Shown piece by piece: positions 9,401 through 17,036 of a stretch of 64,000 nucleotides of DNA; position 1 is the first letter of the stretch; the number at the start of each line of letters is the position of its first letter. The stretch comes from CBDBJK01 sp965206395. Lineage in GTDB: Bacteria; Chloroflexota; Dehalococcoidia; Lucifugimonadales; CATOSD01. The translations under genes were made by a program, and so were the position numbers. The notes below the pieces were generated by a model that saw only the letters and a list, made by a program, of their open reading frames with translations, had not been told where the DNA came from and made no database searches. Location of the stretch: assembly GCA_965206395.1 (NCBI GenBank), contig CBDBJK010000008.1, positions 1 through 64,000 on the forward strand, in the 5' to 3' direction.

Positions 9401-10156
9401 CTAAAACAGTTCCGTGGGCACCGTCACTCCTTCAAAATCCCTTTCGTTCAATGGATTAACAGGAGTGATGCCAATCTTATTCATGAACACATAGAGTTGC
9501 TTCAGGTGGTGAACTGAATGACCCAGACCCAGATCCATGAGCTGTTGCATGGTCATTGGACCCATGTAGGTGTCCAAGGTCTCTTCCAGTATCTGGGGGG
9601 GTGCCTTACTGAGGAACTCCCGTACACGCACCAACACGCCTTCGCCAAACCGCACTATATCGGCCACGTTCTGGCGTTCCAATGCGTCAGCGATGTAGCG
9701 GCTCCGGGCCTCGGAGTCATAGCAACCCTTTTCGTAGGCATCAAGCATGATGTTGGGACGATCGAATAAGTGAAAGGTGAACTGCCTCAGAACTCTATCG
9801 CGCTCGGGTGATTTCCAGTCTATGAGATCGTCCGGTATCTGGCTAGTAGCACGCGATGCCGCTGATAGAACAGTCTCGAATTTCTGGAGCATCCACGTAG
9901 CACTCTGCTGCCTGTCAAACGAAATATCCAACTTCAGAGCGACCGCCAGCGCAACCCGATCAAACCCAATGATCACTTGGTTTCCTATCTGAGTCACTGG
10001 AATAACTTTCAGATTCAGAGCATTAAGCTCCTTCAGGGCCTCTGGATCAGCCCCCACGTCTCTGGGTTCATATTCGATTCCATTGGACGAAAGAAACTCT
10101 TTCGTACGACCGCATGTGAATCAACCTTGGCGGTAGTATACTTTTACGTTCGCCAT
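9401..10156 (-). CDS. Candidate selenocysteine glutaredoxin fused to a DinB-like domain
   Basis: If TGA at 10123-10121 is read through, the frame from ATG 10156 encodes 251 residues. Residues 1-80 are a glutaredoxin/NrdH-like domain: MANVKVYYRQG, then the TGA codon, then FTCGRTKEFL, giving a UxxC motif where relatives have CxxC. The cis-Pro region VIPVTQIGN and VIIGFD follow. Residues 90-251 resemble a DinB/damage-inducible four-helix protein with a C-terminal HSVHHLKQLY motif. An 8-bp perfect hairpin 15 bases after the TGA fits a bacterial SECIS. The frame stays intact on both sides of the TGA and TGA replaces exactly the catalytic Cys. The alternative is a nonsense mutation of TGC or TGT, or a sequencing error. 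No selB, selC or selD is in the window. If TGA is a stop, only the part from 10057 down could be made. Confidence 0.7.
10087..10123 (-). promoter_or_regulatory. Candidate bacterial SECIS element with UGA codon
   Basis: Minus-strand RNA: UGA (10123-10121), 15-base gap, stem ACGAAAGA (10105-10098), loop GUU, stem UCUUUCGU (10094-10087). The eight base pairs are perfect. The loop starts with G and lies 23 bases after the UGA, inside the 16-37 base range described for bacterial SECIS elements. The hairpin overlaps coding sequence, as is normal in bacteria. Confidence 0.6.
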
Positions 10157-10354
10157 ATCACTCTCACTTTTCATAGCGTTATGCTCTTACTTCGAACACG
10201 AAGCGGTTAATGCCAATGCCTCGCTGGATTTTCCAATAAGCGAACTTTATATTGACGGTTGCCTAATGATGCGGTGAACACACAATCCGATATTTGCCAT
10301 ATGAACCTGAATTTCCCATATGGAAGTTCATCCTATAAAATAAACAACATTCTA
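10157..10354. other. Upstream region of the glutaredoxin-DinB gene
   Basis: AT-rich spacer up to IS630 copy 2. GTGAGAG lies 5-11 bases before the ATG at 10156 and may serve as its ribosome site. No recognised gene. Confidence 0.3.
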
Positions 10355-10359
10355 GTGGT

Positions 10360-10998
10360 TCAACGTTTTTGTATTGATGGGTAGAGTGACTTTAGCTTGA
10401 TGCGCGCATCCTCGGTAGTGAAGCGCCAATCCACTCGTATCACATCCCGGTTGCGTTGATTCTGCCAAGCATTGACCTCGCCGCGCAGGATGTCTTGATT
10501 GGCAATCCGTCGGTCCAGGCACTGTCGAGCCAGCACACCGATCTCTATCTCCGCCATATTCAACCAACTCCCGTGTTTGGGAGTGTAGTGTATCTCCAGT
10601 CGCTCAGCTATACGCCTCGCCTCAGCAGGCTCGAATGCCTCGTATAGCGAGGACAGCTTGTGAGTGTTGAGATTGTCCATTACCAGCACGATCCGGTCTC
10701 TGTCGGGGTAGTCCTCGTCGACCAGTTTCTTTATCACATGCGCCCAGTCCACCTTCGTGCGACGCTCTCTGACCTCGACTCGGCGCCATCCGTCCAACGG
10801 TGCAAACAGCATGAACAGGCTGCTCACTCCATTGCGCTCGTATTCGTAGTCGTATGCCGCCGATAAGCCGGGCGCTGCGGGACGCGGCACTCGCGTCTCC
10901 TTGACTTGCTGTTTGCTCGTCTCATCCATGCACACCTGAACCTCATTCCCATCGTACGGCCGTTGGTAGACCTCCAGTACGTCTTCCATCGCGCACAC
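10360..10998 (-). CDS. IS630 transposase orfB, copy 2
   Basis: DDE half. All three acidic motifs are intact. It differs from copy 1 by Leu to Gln two residues before CMDETS; the effect is unknown. Confidence 0.85.
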   Translation of the reverse strand: MCAMEDVLEVYQRPYDGNEVQVCMDETSKQQVKETRVPRPAAPGLSAAYDYEYERNGVSSLFMLFAPLDGWRRVEVRERRTKVDWAHVIKKLVDEDYPDRDRIVLVMDNLNTHKLSSLYEAFEPAEARRIAERLEIHYTPKHGSWLNMAEIEIGVLARQCLDRRIANQDILRGEVNAWQNQRNRDVIRVDWRFTTEDARIKLKSLYPSIQKR

Positions 10999-11506
10999 AA
11001 ACTCCGCGCTCTGACCGGGCGGGATGCACCAACTCTGCTTCAGCCACGGCTTCAGTTCGTTTTTTTTTAAGCGCCTGGCGAACCGTCTCGGTGCTAATGG
11101 TCCCGACTATCTCACACTCGACCAACTGGTCAGCCAACAGCTTCAGGGTCCAACTGGCACGCCCCTCCGGCGGTTCCCCGCAGGCCATCGCTATCAACCG
11201 TGCTTCACCTTCGCCGTCCAGTCTCTTTTGACGCCGACGCAGTTGCTTTTTGCGATTCAGCGCAGACTCGACCCCCTCCTCCACACAGCGCTTGCGTATT
11301 CGCTCGACCGTTGACTGTCCCACACCGAGCGCGCTGGTGATGTCCGCGTCCTTCATTCCCCCGTCCGAGCGTGACTCATCGCTCATCAGCAGAATGCGCG
11401 CATGGGTCTGTTTGTACGCCGCAGCCCGACCGCGTGAGACCAAGGCGTTGAGTTCCTGTTGTTCGTCGGTAGTCAGTCTGATACGGTACTTCTTGGTAGA
11501 CATCAT
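10943..11506 (-). CDS. IS630 transposase orfA, copy 2
   Basis: Same protein as the copy 1 orfA, beginning MMSTKKYRI after a GGAGG site. The A9 slippage run is kept at 11061-11069. Confidence 0.85.
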   Translation of the reverse strand: MMSTKKYRIRLTTDEQQELNALVSRGRAAAYKQTHARILLMSDESRSDGGMKDADITSALGVGQSTVERIRKRCVEEGVESALNRKKQLRRRQKRLDGEGEARLIAMACGEPPEGRASWTLKLLADQLVECEIVGTISTETVRQALKKKRTEAVAEAELVHPARSERGVCVRDGRRTGGLPTAVRWE

Positions 11507-11639
11507 GGTTCCTCCTCGGTTCAACGTTACGATTGAACCCCCAAGAGGAACAATGACTATCATGGTATTCATTTCAATGATGTTGGACCACTAGATGCCA
11601 CAGACTATAATCCTCACCATTGAATCTGTCAAACGCCTT

Positions 11640-11770
11640 CCAACATGTGAAATTGAGTGCGGTTGGTGGCGATTGACAACTTCAGTAAGCAGCCAAATAG
11701 TCCGAGCTATCCTAGAGTGTAGTGTTTTTGAAGGCATTGGATTCCATCTGGGAGATTGCAACATAAATTT
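11640..11770 (+). promoter_or_regulatory. Promoter module copy F, orphan
   Basis: On the plus strand, TTGACA (11673-11678), a 17-base spacer ACTTCAGTAAGCAGCCA and AATAGT (11696-11701) are followed by GGATTCCATCTGGGAGAT, the gene-proximal end of the module. No plus-strand gene follows before the convergent hydantoinase stop at 11925, so the gene it served has been lost or moved. Confidence 0.6.
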
Positions 11771-11924
11771 GCTCAGGGAAACGACTAGAGGGAGCATTTC
11801 CCAGTAGGCTGTCATGAATAAGGCGGATTCGCAGAATCTGAGACAGTAACTCGAATTGCTCAGCCAGCTTATGCATGTGGCTGCCTCAAGCCTGGATCGT
11901 ATTCGCTCGGACTCGTGCCTGTTA
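11771..11924. other. Intergenic, no gene seen
   Basis: Spacer between the orphan promoter module and the end of the hydantoinase-like gene. Short frames here carry no recognisable sequence. Confidence 0.3.
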
Positions 11925-13295
11925 TTAGGTTGCAAGTAGCTCCACGGGCCTCGGCACAAATTGCCCATATCCAGGTTCCACGCTGGCTTTGCCATCATCT
12001 ATCACAATTCGCCCACGCACCATCGTGACTACCGGCCATCCCTTCAATGTAACGCCTGGGTAAAGAGTATAGTCTGACCAGGTCCCGAAAAGCTCGTGGC
12101 TCACTGTCTTCTCCAAGCTCATATCGACGATAGCTAAGTCTGCGTCTGAGCCTACTTGAATAGCGCCCTTCTTTGGGTACAGGCCAAAGATGCGCGCCGC
12201 GTTGGTCGAGGTGACTTCCACCGCCCTCTCAAGCGTTAGCCTCCCCTTGTTCACCCCCTCACTAAGGATAATTGGCAGTAAGACACCAGTCCCAGGGCCG
12301 CCGCGAGAGATCTCCCAGACGCTGCCTTTCTTGGCATCCCAGAGAGTTGGAAAGTTGTCAGAGCCTATACAATCCACCAGCCCCGATGCCAACGCCTCCC
12401 AAAGGGCATCCCTGTCGGCTTCATGGCGCACAGGTGGACTGAACTTCACCGCTGCCGGCGAAGTCTCCACATTGTAGAACAGATAGTGAGGGCAGGTCTC
12501 GCCATAGGTTTTGGGCCAGTGTGTCCTGGCACGTTGCATGGCGGCGAGTGCGTCCCGTCCGGCTATATGCAAGATGAAAACTGGCACACCAGCCTGCTCG
12601 GCAAAGAATGCCGATCGCTGAATCGCCTCTGCCTCCGCGATGCCGGGATTGGCCCTCTCCCATTCGGCTAGGCCGTCATGCTCGGAATGCGTTGCTTGAG
12701 ACATGGCCCGGTTGATTATCTCGGCGTTCTCCGCATGGACACAGGCCAACGTTCCCTCGTACTTTGCCATACGATGAAGCACGTCCACCATGAGTCCGTC
12801 AGTAAGCTCGCTCCAGTCGTCCCCTGGCGGCGCTCCCGCGATGTTGCGGTAGCCGAGGAAGAACTTGAAGCTGGGACATCCCCACTGCTCGATGGACTCT
12901 TCGATGAAGGCGGCGGTAGCCTCGTTGATTATCGATGGTGAGAAAATGAAATCGATAGTGGAGCGATTTTCGCCTATTTGCTTTAGCTCTGCAAACTGGC
13001 CTGGTTCGATTCGTTGCAGCAACAATGCCGTAGTCACCCCACCGATGGCTGCGGCCCGGCTGTCTGACTCACACTGGACGCCAAAATCGCCCGTTACACC
13101 CCAGTGAGTATGGGTATCCAGCGCGCCCGGAAGTACATGAAGCCCGGTGGCGTCGATAGTAGTCGTCGCCTCAACCTGCGCTCCCCGCTCCAGTATGGCG
13201 GCGATTCGCTCACCGCTGATGCCCAGATCCGCCTCTCGGATACCCTGTCCCGGGATGACGAGCAGGCCTCCTTTGATTAACGTGTCGTAAACCAT
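11925..13295 (-). CDS. Hydantoinase/dihydropyrimidinase-allantoinase-like amidohydrolase
   Basis: A 456-residue cyclic amidohydrolase that would hydrolyse a ring amide such as hydantoin, dihydropyrimidine or allantoin. The binuclear metal ligands are all visible: H-x-H in DTHTHWG (about residue 62), the Lys that becomes carboxylated in SFKFFLGY, His in CVHAEN and LHIAGRD, and Asp in IGSDNFP. The N-terminal small domain (LIKGGLLVIPGQG) and C-terminal strand block (GSDADLAIVD) are standard. The preceding gene ends eight bases upstream, so the two form an operon. A full-length paralogue is at 53071 in the same arrangement. The exact substrate cannot be read from the motifs. Confidence 0.88.
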   Translation of the reverse strand: MVYDTLIKGGLLVIPGQGIREADLGISGERIAAILERGAQVEATTTIDATGLHVLPGALDTHTHWGVTGDFGVQCESDSRAAAIGGVTTALLLQRIEPGQFAELKQIGENRSTIDFIFSPSIINEATAAFIEESIEQWGCPSFKFFLGYRNIAGAPPGDDWSELTDGLMVDVLHRMAKYEGTLACVHAENAEIINRAMSQATHSEHDGLAEWERANPGIAEAEAIQRSAFFAEQAGVPVFILHIAGRDALAAMQRARTHWPKTYGETCPHYLFYNVETSPAAVKFSPPVRHEADRDALWEALASGLVDCIGSDNFPTLWDAKKGSVWEISRGGPGTGVLLPIILSEGVNKGRLTLERAVEVTSTNAARIFGLYPKKGAIQVGSDADLAIVDMSLEKTVSHELFGTWSDYTLYPGVTLKGWPVVTMVRGRIVIDDGKASVEPGYGQFVPRPVELLAT

Positions 13296-13303
13296 GTTGC
13301 ACC

Positions 13304-14596
13304 CTATACTGCGATTCGCTCTTTGCTCATGACATCTTTGACTACTTGCCCGTCCTGAACCATCATGACGATATGGGATTTGTCGCGCAGGACACTTATG
13401 TTCTCGGACGGGTCACCGGTTACTACCAGAATATCAGCCGCCTTGCCAGGCTCGAGGGTTCCCCATACGTCCTGCCGCCCAATGGCCTGGGCAGCCATCT
13501 TTGTGGCGGCGGTGATGATCTGTAGTGGAGGGACACCAAGCTCCTGAAAGTATTCCATCTCGTAGACAACGTCGAAAGGTGGGAAGACATGAGCGCCGTC
13601 TGAGCCGATGGCCGTGGGTGTGCCTATCTGATAAGCCTTGACGATAGCCTCTCGGCAGGACTCGTACGCCTGCCGACAGTCCTCGATGAACCAAGCCACC
13701 TGATCGTCTGTGGGCTTGTACGCTCGTGTGAATTCTCTCGCGTACTCCTCTTTGATACGAAAGTGGAGCCAGGAGATGGTGGGCACGAAGACGCAGTCCA
13801 TCTCCTTCATCATATGCAGACCTTCCTCGTCCACAAATTCGCCTGAGTGCAAGGACATGATGCCACTGCGCGCCACGTCTTTTATGCCCGCGGGATCGTG
13901 AGCATGGGCATGCACTCTTTTGCCGAACTTGGCAGCCTCCTGAACGGCAGTTACCAACTCCTCGTAAGAGAGGTCTTGAGTGCGACCATTCATGACCCGG
14001 CCGCCTGGAGTGCCGCTGGCCGCGACCTTCACGTAGTCCACACCCTGACGAATCTGCTTTCGGACCATAGTCCTCACTTCTTGAGGGCCATTGACGGCAG
14101 TTCCAAGGAACACGTCGTTGTCGAAATAACCCCACTCTGACGTATGGTCTCCTATGCCAGCGGAACCCGATATGATCTGACCCGCGGCGACTACCTTTGG
14201 CCCAGGGATGAGTCCTTGCTTCACGCCGTCACGTATTGCCATGCCAACCTTGCCGCGACTCGCTCCGTCACCGATGGCAGTGCATCCCGTATTCAGGATG
14301 ACGCGAGCGCTCTCCGCGGCCTTGAGGGCGTTCATTTCCAAGGACTCGTTCATCTGTTGAAGCATCAGGCCGTACTCGCTGACGTGATAGGTCAGGTGTG
14401 TGTGCGCGTCAATAAGGCCAGGCATGATAGTCCGGCCTCCAACGTCAATCACCTGAGCGTCGGCTGGAACGGGCAGCGATTGCGAGGGGCCGACCGCTGA
14501 GATACTGGCTCCCTTCACTACAATGCCGCAGCCATCCAAAGGCTCCTTACCAGTGCCATCTATTAATCGGCCATTTATGAGGACAAACTCTGACAT
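13304..14596 (-). CDS. Amidohydrolase, imidazolonepropionase/prolidase-like
   Basis: A 430-residue metal-dependent amidohydrolase. N-terminal LINGRLIDGTGKEPLDG and PGLIDAHTHLTYH (H-x-H ligands), VHAHAHDPAGI, ALRRSGIMSLHSGE-type His region, IGSDGAHVFPPFDVV (Asp ligand) and GKAADILVV are family hallmarks. Members act on imidazolone, dipeptides or other amides; this one is unassigned. It precedes the hydantoinase gene by eight bases. A TTGACA box (14666-14661) with TAGACT 18 bases on (14642-14637) forms a plausible promoter ahead of it. A paralogue sits at 54451. Confidence 0.85.
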   Translation of the reverse strand: MSEFVLINGRLIDGTGKEPLDGCGIVVKGASISAVGPSQSLPVPADAQVIDVGGRTIMPGLIDAHTHLTYHVSEYGLMLQQMNESLEMNALKAAESARVILNTGCTAIGDGASRGKVGMAIRDGVKQGLIPGPKVVAAGQIISGSAGIGDHTSEWGYFDNDVFLGTAVNGPQEVRTMVRKQIRQGVDYVKVAASGTPGGRVMNGRTQDLSYEELVTAVQEAAKFGKRVHAHAHDPAGIKDVARSGIMSLHSGEFVDEEGLHMMKEMDCVFVPTISWLHFRIKEEYAREFTRAYKPTDDQVAWFIEDCRQAYESCREAIVKAYQIGTPTAIGSDGAHVFPPFDVVYEMEYFQELGVPPLQIITAATKMAAQAIGRQDVWGTLEPGKAADILVVTGDPSENISVLRDKSHIVMMVQDGQVVKDVMSKERIAV

Positions 14597-14924
14597 CGCA
14601 CACTCTCCTTACTGGTTGACCTGGGACTCTTGGTTGAGTCTATTGTGACTATTTCAGATTTGTCAAACCTCGACTAAAGAGGTGCACAAACACCTCGTCC
14701 GGAGTCCATTTCTAACAATTCTTTCTAGGTAAGATCGCCTCATAGACCGTCTCCCGGTACCGCGACGCTTTGCCAACACCTTGTTCGACTGGGGCTTCGT
14801 TTACCAACCGAATACCCTTTGGGGCAACAAGCCGGTCACCATCTATCCCCTGCCTTTCGGGTCAGTCCGATTGTGGGGAGGGGAATTGGCCCACCTTGGC
14901 AGCGATTCAAGGCGAATTCAGCCA
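14597..14924. other. Intergenic between amidohydrolase and mgdA
   Basis: Holds the possible promoter for the 14596 gene (TTGACA 14666-14661). A 70-codon plus-strand frame at 14781 (FDWGFVYQPNTLWGNKPVTI) is open but overlaps mgdA and is not recognised. Confidence 0.35.
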
Positions 14925-16154
14925 CTAATGAATGGCAGCAGCGGGCGCAGCGGCCCTTTCGTTCACCAAAAGGCCTTCGCGGAACCTGGATAACTTGAAG
15001 GGCTTGATGAGGTCTGGAGTCTCACCGGTAGCGATTAGCTCGGCCATGCACTTCCCGGCTATGGGAGCGGCCTTGAATCCCCAACTCCCCCAACCGCATG
15101 TCAGAAGAAATCCGGGGATACCATCCACCTCACCCATAATTGGAGCGTAGTCTGGACTCATATCGCACAACCCGGCCCACTGGCGCAGAACCTTCACGTT
15201 TCGCAGGCTTGGGATAAGTTCGAGCGTGTGTGTTGCCAACTCCTCAAGGGTCTGAAGAGTGGATCGGTGGCTATACGTTGGGTAATGGTCTACTCCGCCG
15301 CCGATAACTACTTCGCCCCGGTCTGTTTGGTACACGTAGGCGTGAAGGTTAGCTGAGGAAATCGTCGTGGTCATGAAGGGCTTGAGCGGCTCGGTGACCA
15401 TCGCCTGCAATGGGTGAGTTGTGATAGGCAAGTCAAGTCCGACCATCGCGGCAATCGTTGAGCTCCATCCAGCCGTAGCGTTGAGGACGACGTTGGCCTT
15501 CACAACACCTTTACTTGTCTCTACGCCTGTTACCTTGCCATTATCTCGCCTTATACCGGTTACCTCTGTAAATGGGTGAAGCTCGACGCCTTGACGGCTG
15601 GCCCCTTGCGCATAGCCCCAAACTACGGCATCGTGACGGACTACTCCAGCTGGAGGATGGTAGAGAGCCGCCATTATAGGCAGGGGTTTCCCTTCTCGGA
15701 GGTCGAGGGCGGGCACTCGCTTCTTTATTTCATCTGGCCCAATCATTCGGCTGTCAACCCCAAGAACCTGGTTGAATTCGGCGCGAAGCCTTAAACCGTA
15801 CACCGCCGAGTCGGTGTGTCCGAGGTCCAGCCTTCCCATTTGACTGAAAAGAATGTTAAAGTCAAGTCCTTGGGCGAGATCTTCATACAGTTTGACACTT
15901 TCTCGAAAGAAAGGGATACCCTCAGGAGTGAGGTAGTTCGCTCGGATTATGGCCGTGGTTCTCGCGCTGGCTCCTCCTCCCAGGTAACCCAAATCCAGCA
16001 CGGCGACATCGTTGACGCCCAGCTTTGCCAGGTAGTAAGCCGTCGACAAGCCATGTACACCGCCGCCAATTATGACCACATCGTACGCGTCTCTCAGCGA
16101 GCGCTTCTGCCACATGCGAACTTTACGCCGGGCCATTCGCAGCAAATGTATCAC
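14925..16154 (-). CDS. mgdA: N-methylglutamate dehydrogenase subunit A (SoxB-like FAD protein)
   Basis: A flavoprotein of the heterotetrameric sarcosine oxidase beta / N-methylglutamate dehydrogenase A type. The FAD motif is DVVIIGGGVHGLSTAYYLAK, and later YLGGGASARTTAIIRANYL and the C-terminal TCGWGSWGFKAAPIAG are characteristic of SoxB-like subunits. The GTG at 16154 is chosen: GGGAGG lies seven bases upstream and the codon overlaps the stop of the small frame upstream (GTGA). GTG 16169 and ATG 16136 are alternatives. It would carry the substrate-oxidising FAD/FMN site of the complex. It is last in the mgs-gma-mgd operon. It could instead be SoxB if the complex acts on sarcosine; the neighbouring mgs and gmaS genes favour N-methylglutamate. 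Confidence 0.8.
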   Translation of the reverse strand: MIHLLRMARRKVRMWQKRSLRDAYDVVIIGGGVHGLSTAYYLAKLGVNDVAVLDLGYLGGGASARTTAIIRANYLTPEGIPFFRESVKLYEDLAQGLDFNILFSQMGRLDLGHTDSAVYGLRLRAEFNQVLGVDSRMIGPDEIKKRVPALDLREGKPLPIMAALYHPPAGVVRHDAVVWGYAQGASRQGVELHPFTEVTGIRRDNGKVTGVETSKGVVKANVVLNATAGWSSTIAAMVGLDLPITTHPLQAMVTEPLKPFMTTTISSANLHAYVYQTDRGEVVIGGGVDHYPTYSHRSTLQTLEELATHTLELIPSLRNVKVLRQWAGLCDMSPDYAPIMGEVDGIPGFLLTCGWGSWGFKAAPIAGKCMAELIATGETPDLIKPFKLSRFREGLLVNERAAAPAAAIH

Positions 16155-16300
16155 GTGCTGCCCTCCCACCCGGTCCCGCGAAAAGTGGTTGGCAACAACG
16201 TTGGCTGTTCTACTTTGACGCCACGCTCTGCAGTAATTGCAGCACCTATGATATTGTCTGTAATCGTGTTCAATACGCCTGTTTCAGTCATCTCTGCCAT
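16151..16300 (-). CDS. Small uncharacterised protein (49 aa) coupled to mgdA
   Basis: A 49-codon frame, MAEMTETGVLNTITD... to ...FRGTGWEGST, fills the gap between mgdD and mgdA. Its TGA overlaps the GTG start of mgdA. No strong ribosome site is visible (GAGAACCCTGAG before ATG). It has no transmembrane segment or cysteine and I do not recognise it. Its exact fit between two operon genes suggests it is translated, if only to couple mgdA expression. The alternative is a chance frame in a leader. Confidence 0.5.
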   Translation of the reverse strand: MAEMTETGVLNTITDNIIGAAITAERGVKVEQPTLLPTTFRGTGWEGST

Positions 16301-16321
16301 CTCAGGGTTCTCTGCGGTGAG

Positions 16322-17035
16322 TTACCCGCTCTGTAGGCGTGCCATCGCCTCGATGCCCACGGGTTTTACTTGGTACTCCTCGCCAACCTCGAGCAAGGCA
16401 TCCCACATATACTCCCCAAACTCCCGACCAAAGTACATCTCGTAGGTCGGCAGGCCTCCCAAATCGAAGCGTAGCAGCACGTTGTGTATCTCAGCGGCCT
16501 TGACCTGGGCACAGCTCATATCAGGAAACGCATCAATGACCAAATCAATCTCAGTTATGCTTGTGAGAAGCGTTTTCGCGAATGGGCCGGTGATTCTCAC
16601 GCCGGCCAGCCCGGATGTAACGTCAACGACGTGAGCACACAAGTTTGAATCCACTGCGAGGTCTTGTGTTGCCAATGAGGACTGGCTCGGGTGGGTCAAG
16701 ACCATGATTTCGTCATGCGCTAGACGCAACAGCGTCAACGCGTCACGAGCGAGACCGCCGGAAGCTGGATACCGGCTCACGCCACCGATGTTCGGAAGAT
16801 CAATCCCAGGGAAGGCGGCGCTAAGGAAGGAATCAAGTTCATCCCCCTGGATGTTGATTTTCCCTACTGGGCTGACATCACCAATGCCGACGGCCTTCTG
16901 GACATGCTCAATTTCCTGCTCGACTGAAACGTATCGCGCGGGACGCTGCCATCCATCGCTTTCGACAATCGCGGCCCCGAGTTCTAGATGCTTATAGTGC
17001 ATCGGAGTTAGGCGAGTCGGGTTTGAGGTCGTCAT
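16322..17035 (-). CDS. mgdD: N-methylglutamate dehydrogenase subunit D (SoxG/GcvT-like)
   Basis: A 237-residue protein with a GcvT-fold, comparable to the gamma subunit of heterotetrameric sarcosine oxidase. HYKHLELGAAIVESDGWQRP at the N-terminus and VTSGLAGVRITGP, EMYFGREFGEYMWDALLE and PVGIEAMARL match aminomethyltransferase-like domains and mirror the C-terminal region of mgdC. It starts one base after the mgdC stop, so translation is coupled. Confidence 0.72.
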   Translation of the reverse strand: MTTSNPTRLTPMHYKHLELGAAIVESDGWQRPARYVSVEQEIEHVQKAVGIGDVSPVGKINIQGDELDSFLSAAFPGIDLPNIGGVSRYPASGGLARDALTLLRLAHDEIMVLTHPSQSSLATQDLAVDSNLCAHVVDVTSGLAGVRITGPFAKTLLTSITEIDLVIDAFPDMSCAQVKAAEIHNVLLRFDLGGLPTYEMYFGREFGEYMWDALLEVGEEYQVKPVGIEAMARLQSG

Positions 17036-17036
17036 A

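Larger units (their letters stand above)
10355..11591 (-). mobile_element. IS630-family insertion sequence, copy 2 (1237 bp)
   Basis: Same element as at 1475, flanked by TA at 10353-10354 and 11592-11593 within a CTAG target. It lies between the glutaredoxin gene and a promoter-module copy (11640-11770). Only a few base differences from copy 1 were noticed, one of them changing Leu to Gln next to the first catalytic motif (NEVQVCMDE). Confidence 0.95.

Noticed and set aside
14781..14993. Plus-strand frame starting FDWGFVYQ as a gene
   Set aside because: It overlaps mgdA, has no ribosome site and no recognised homology.
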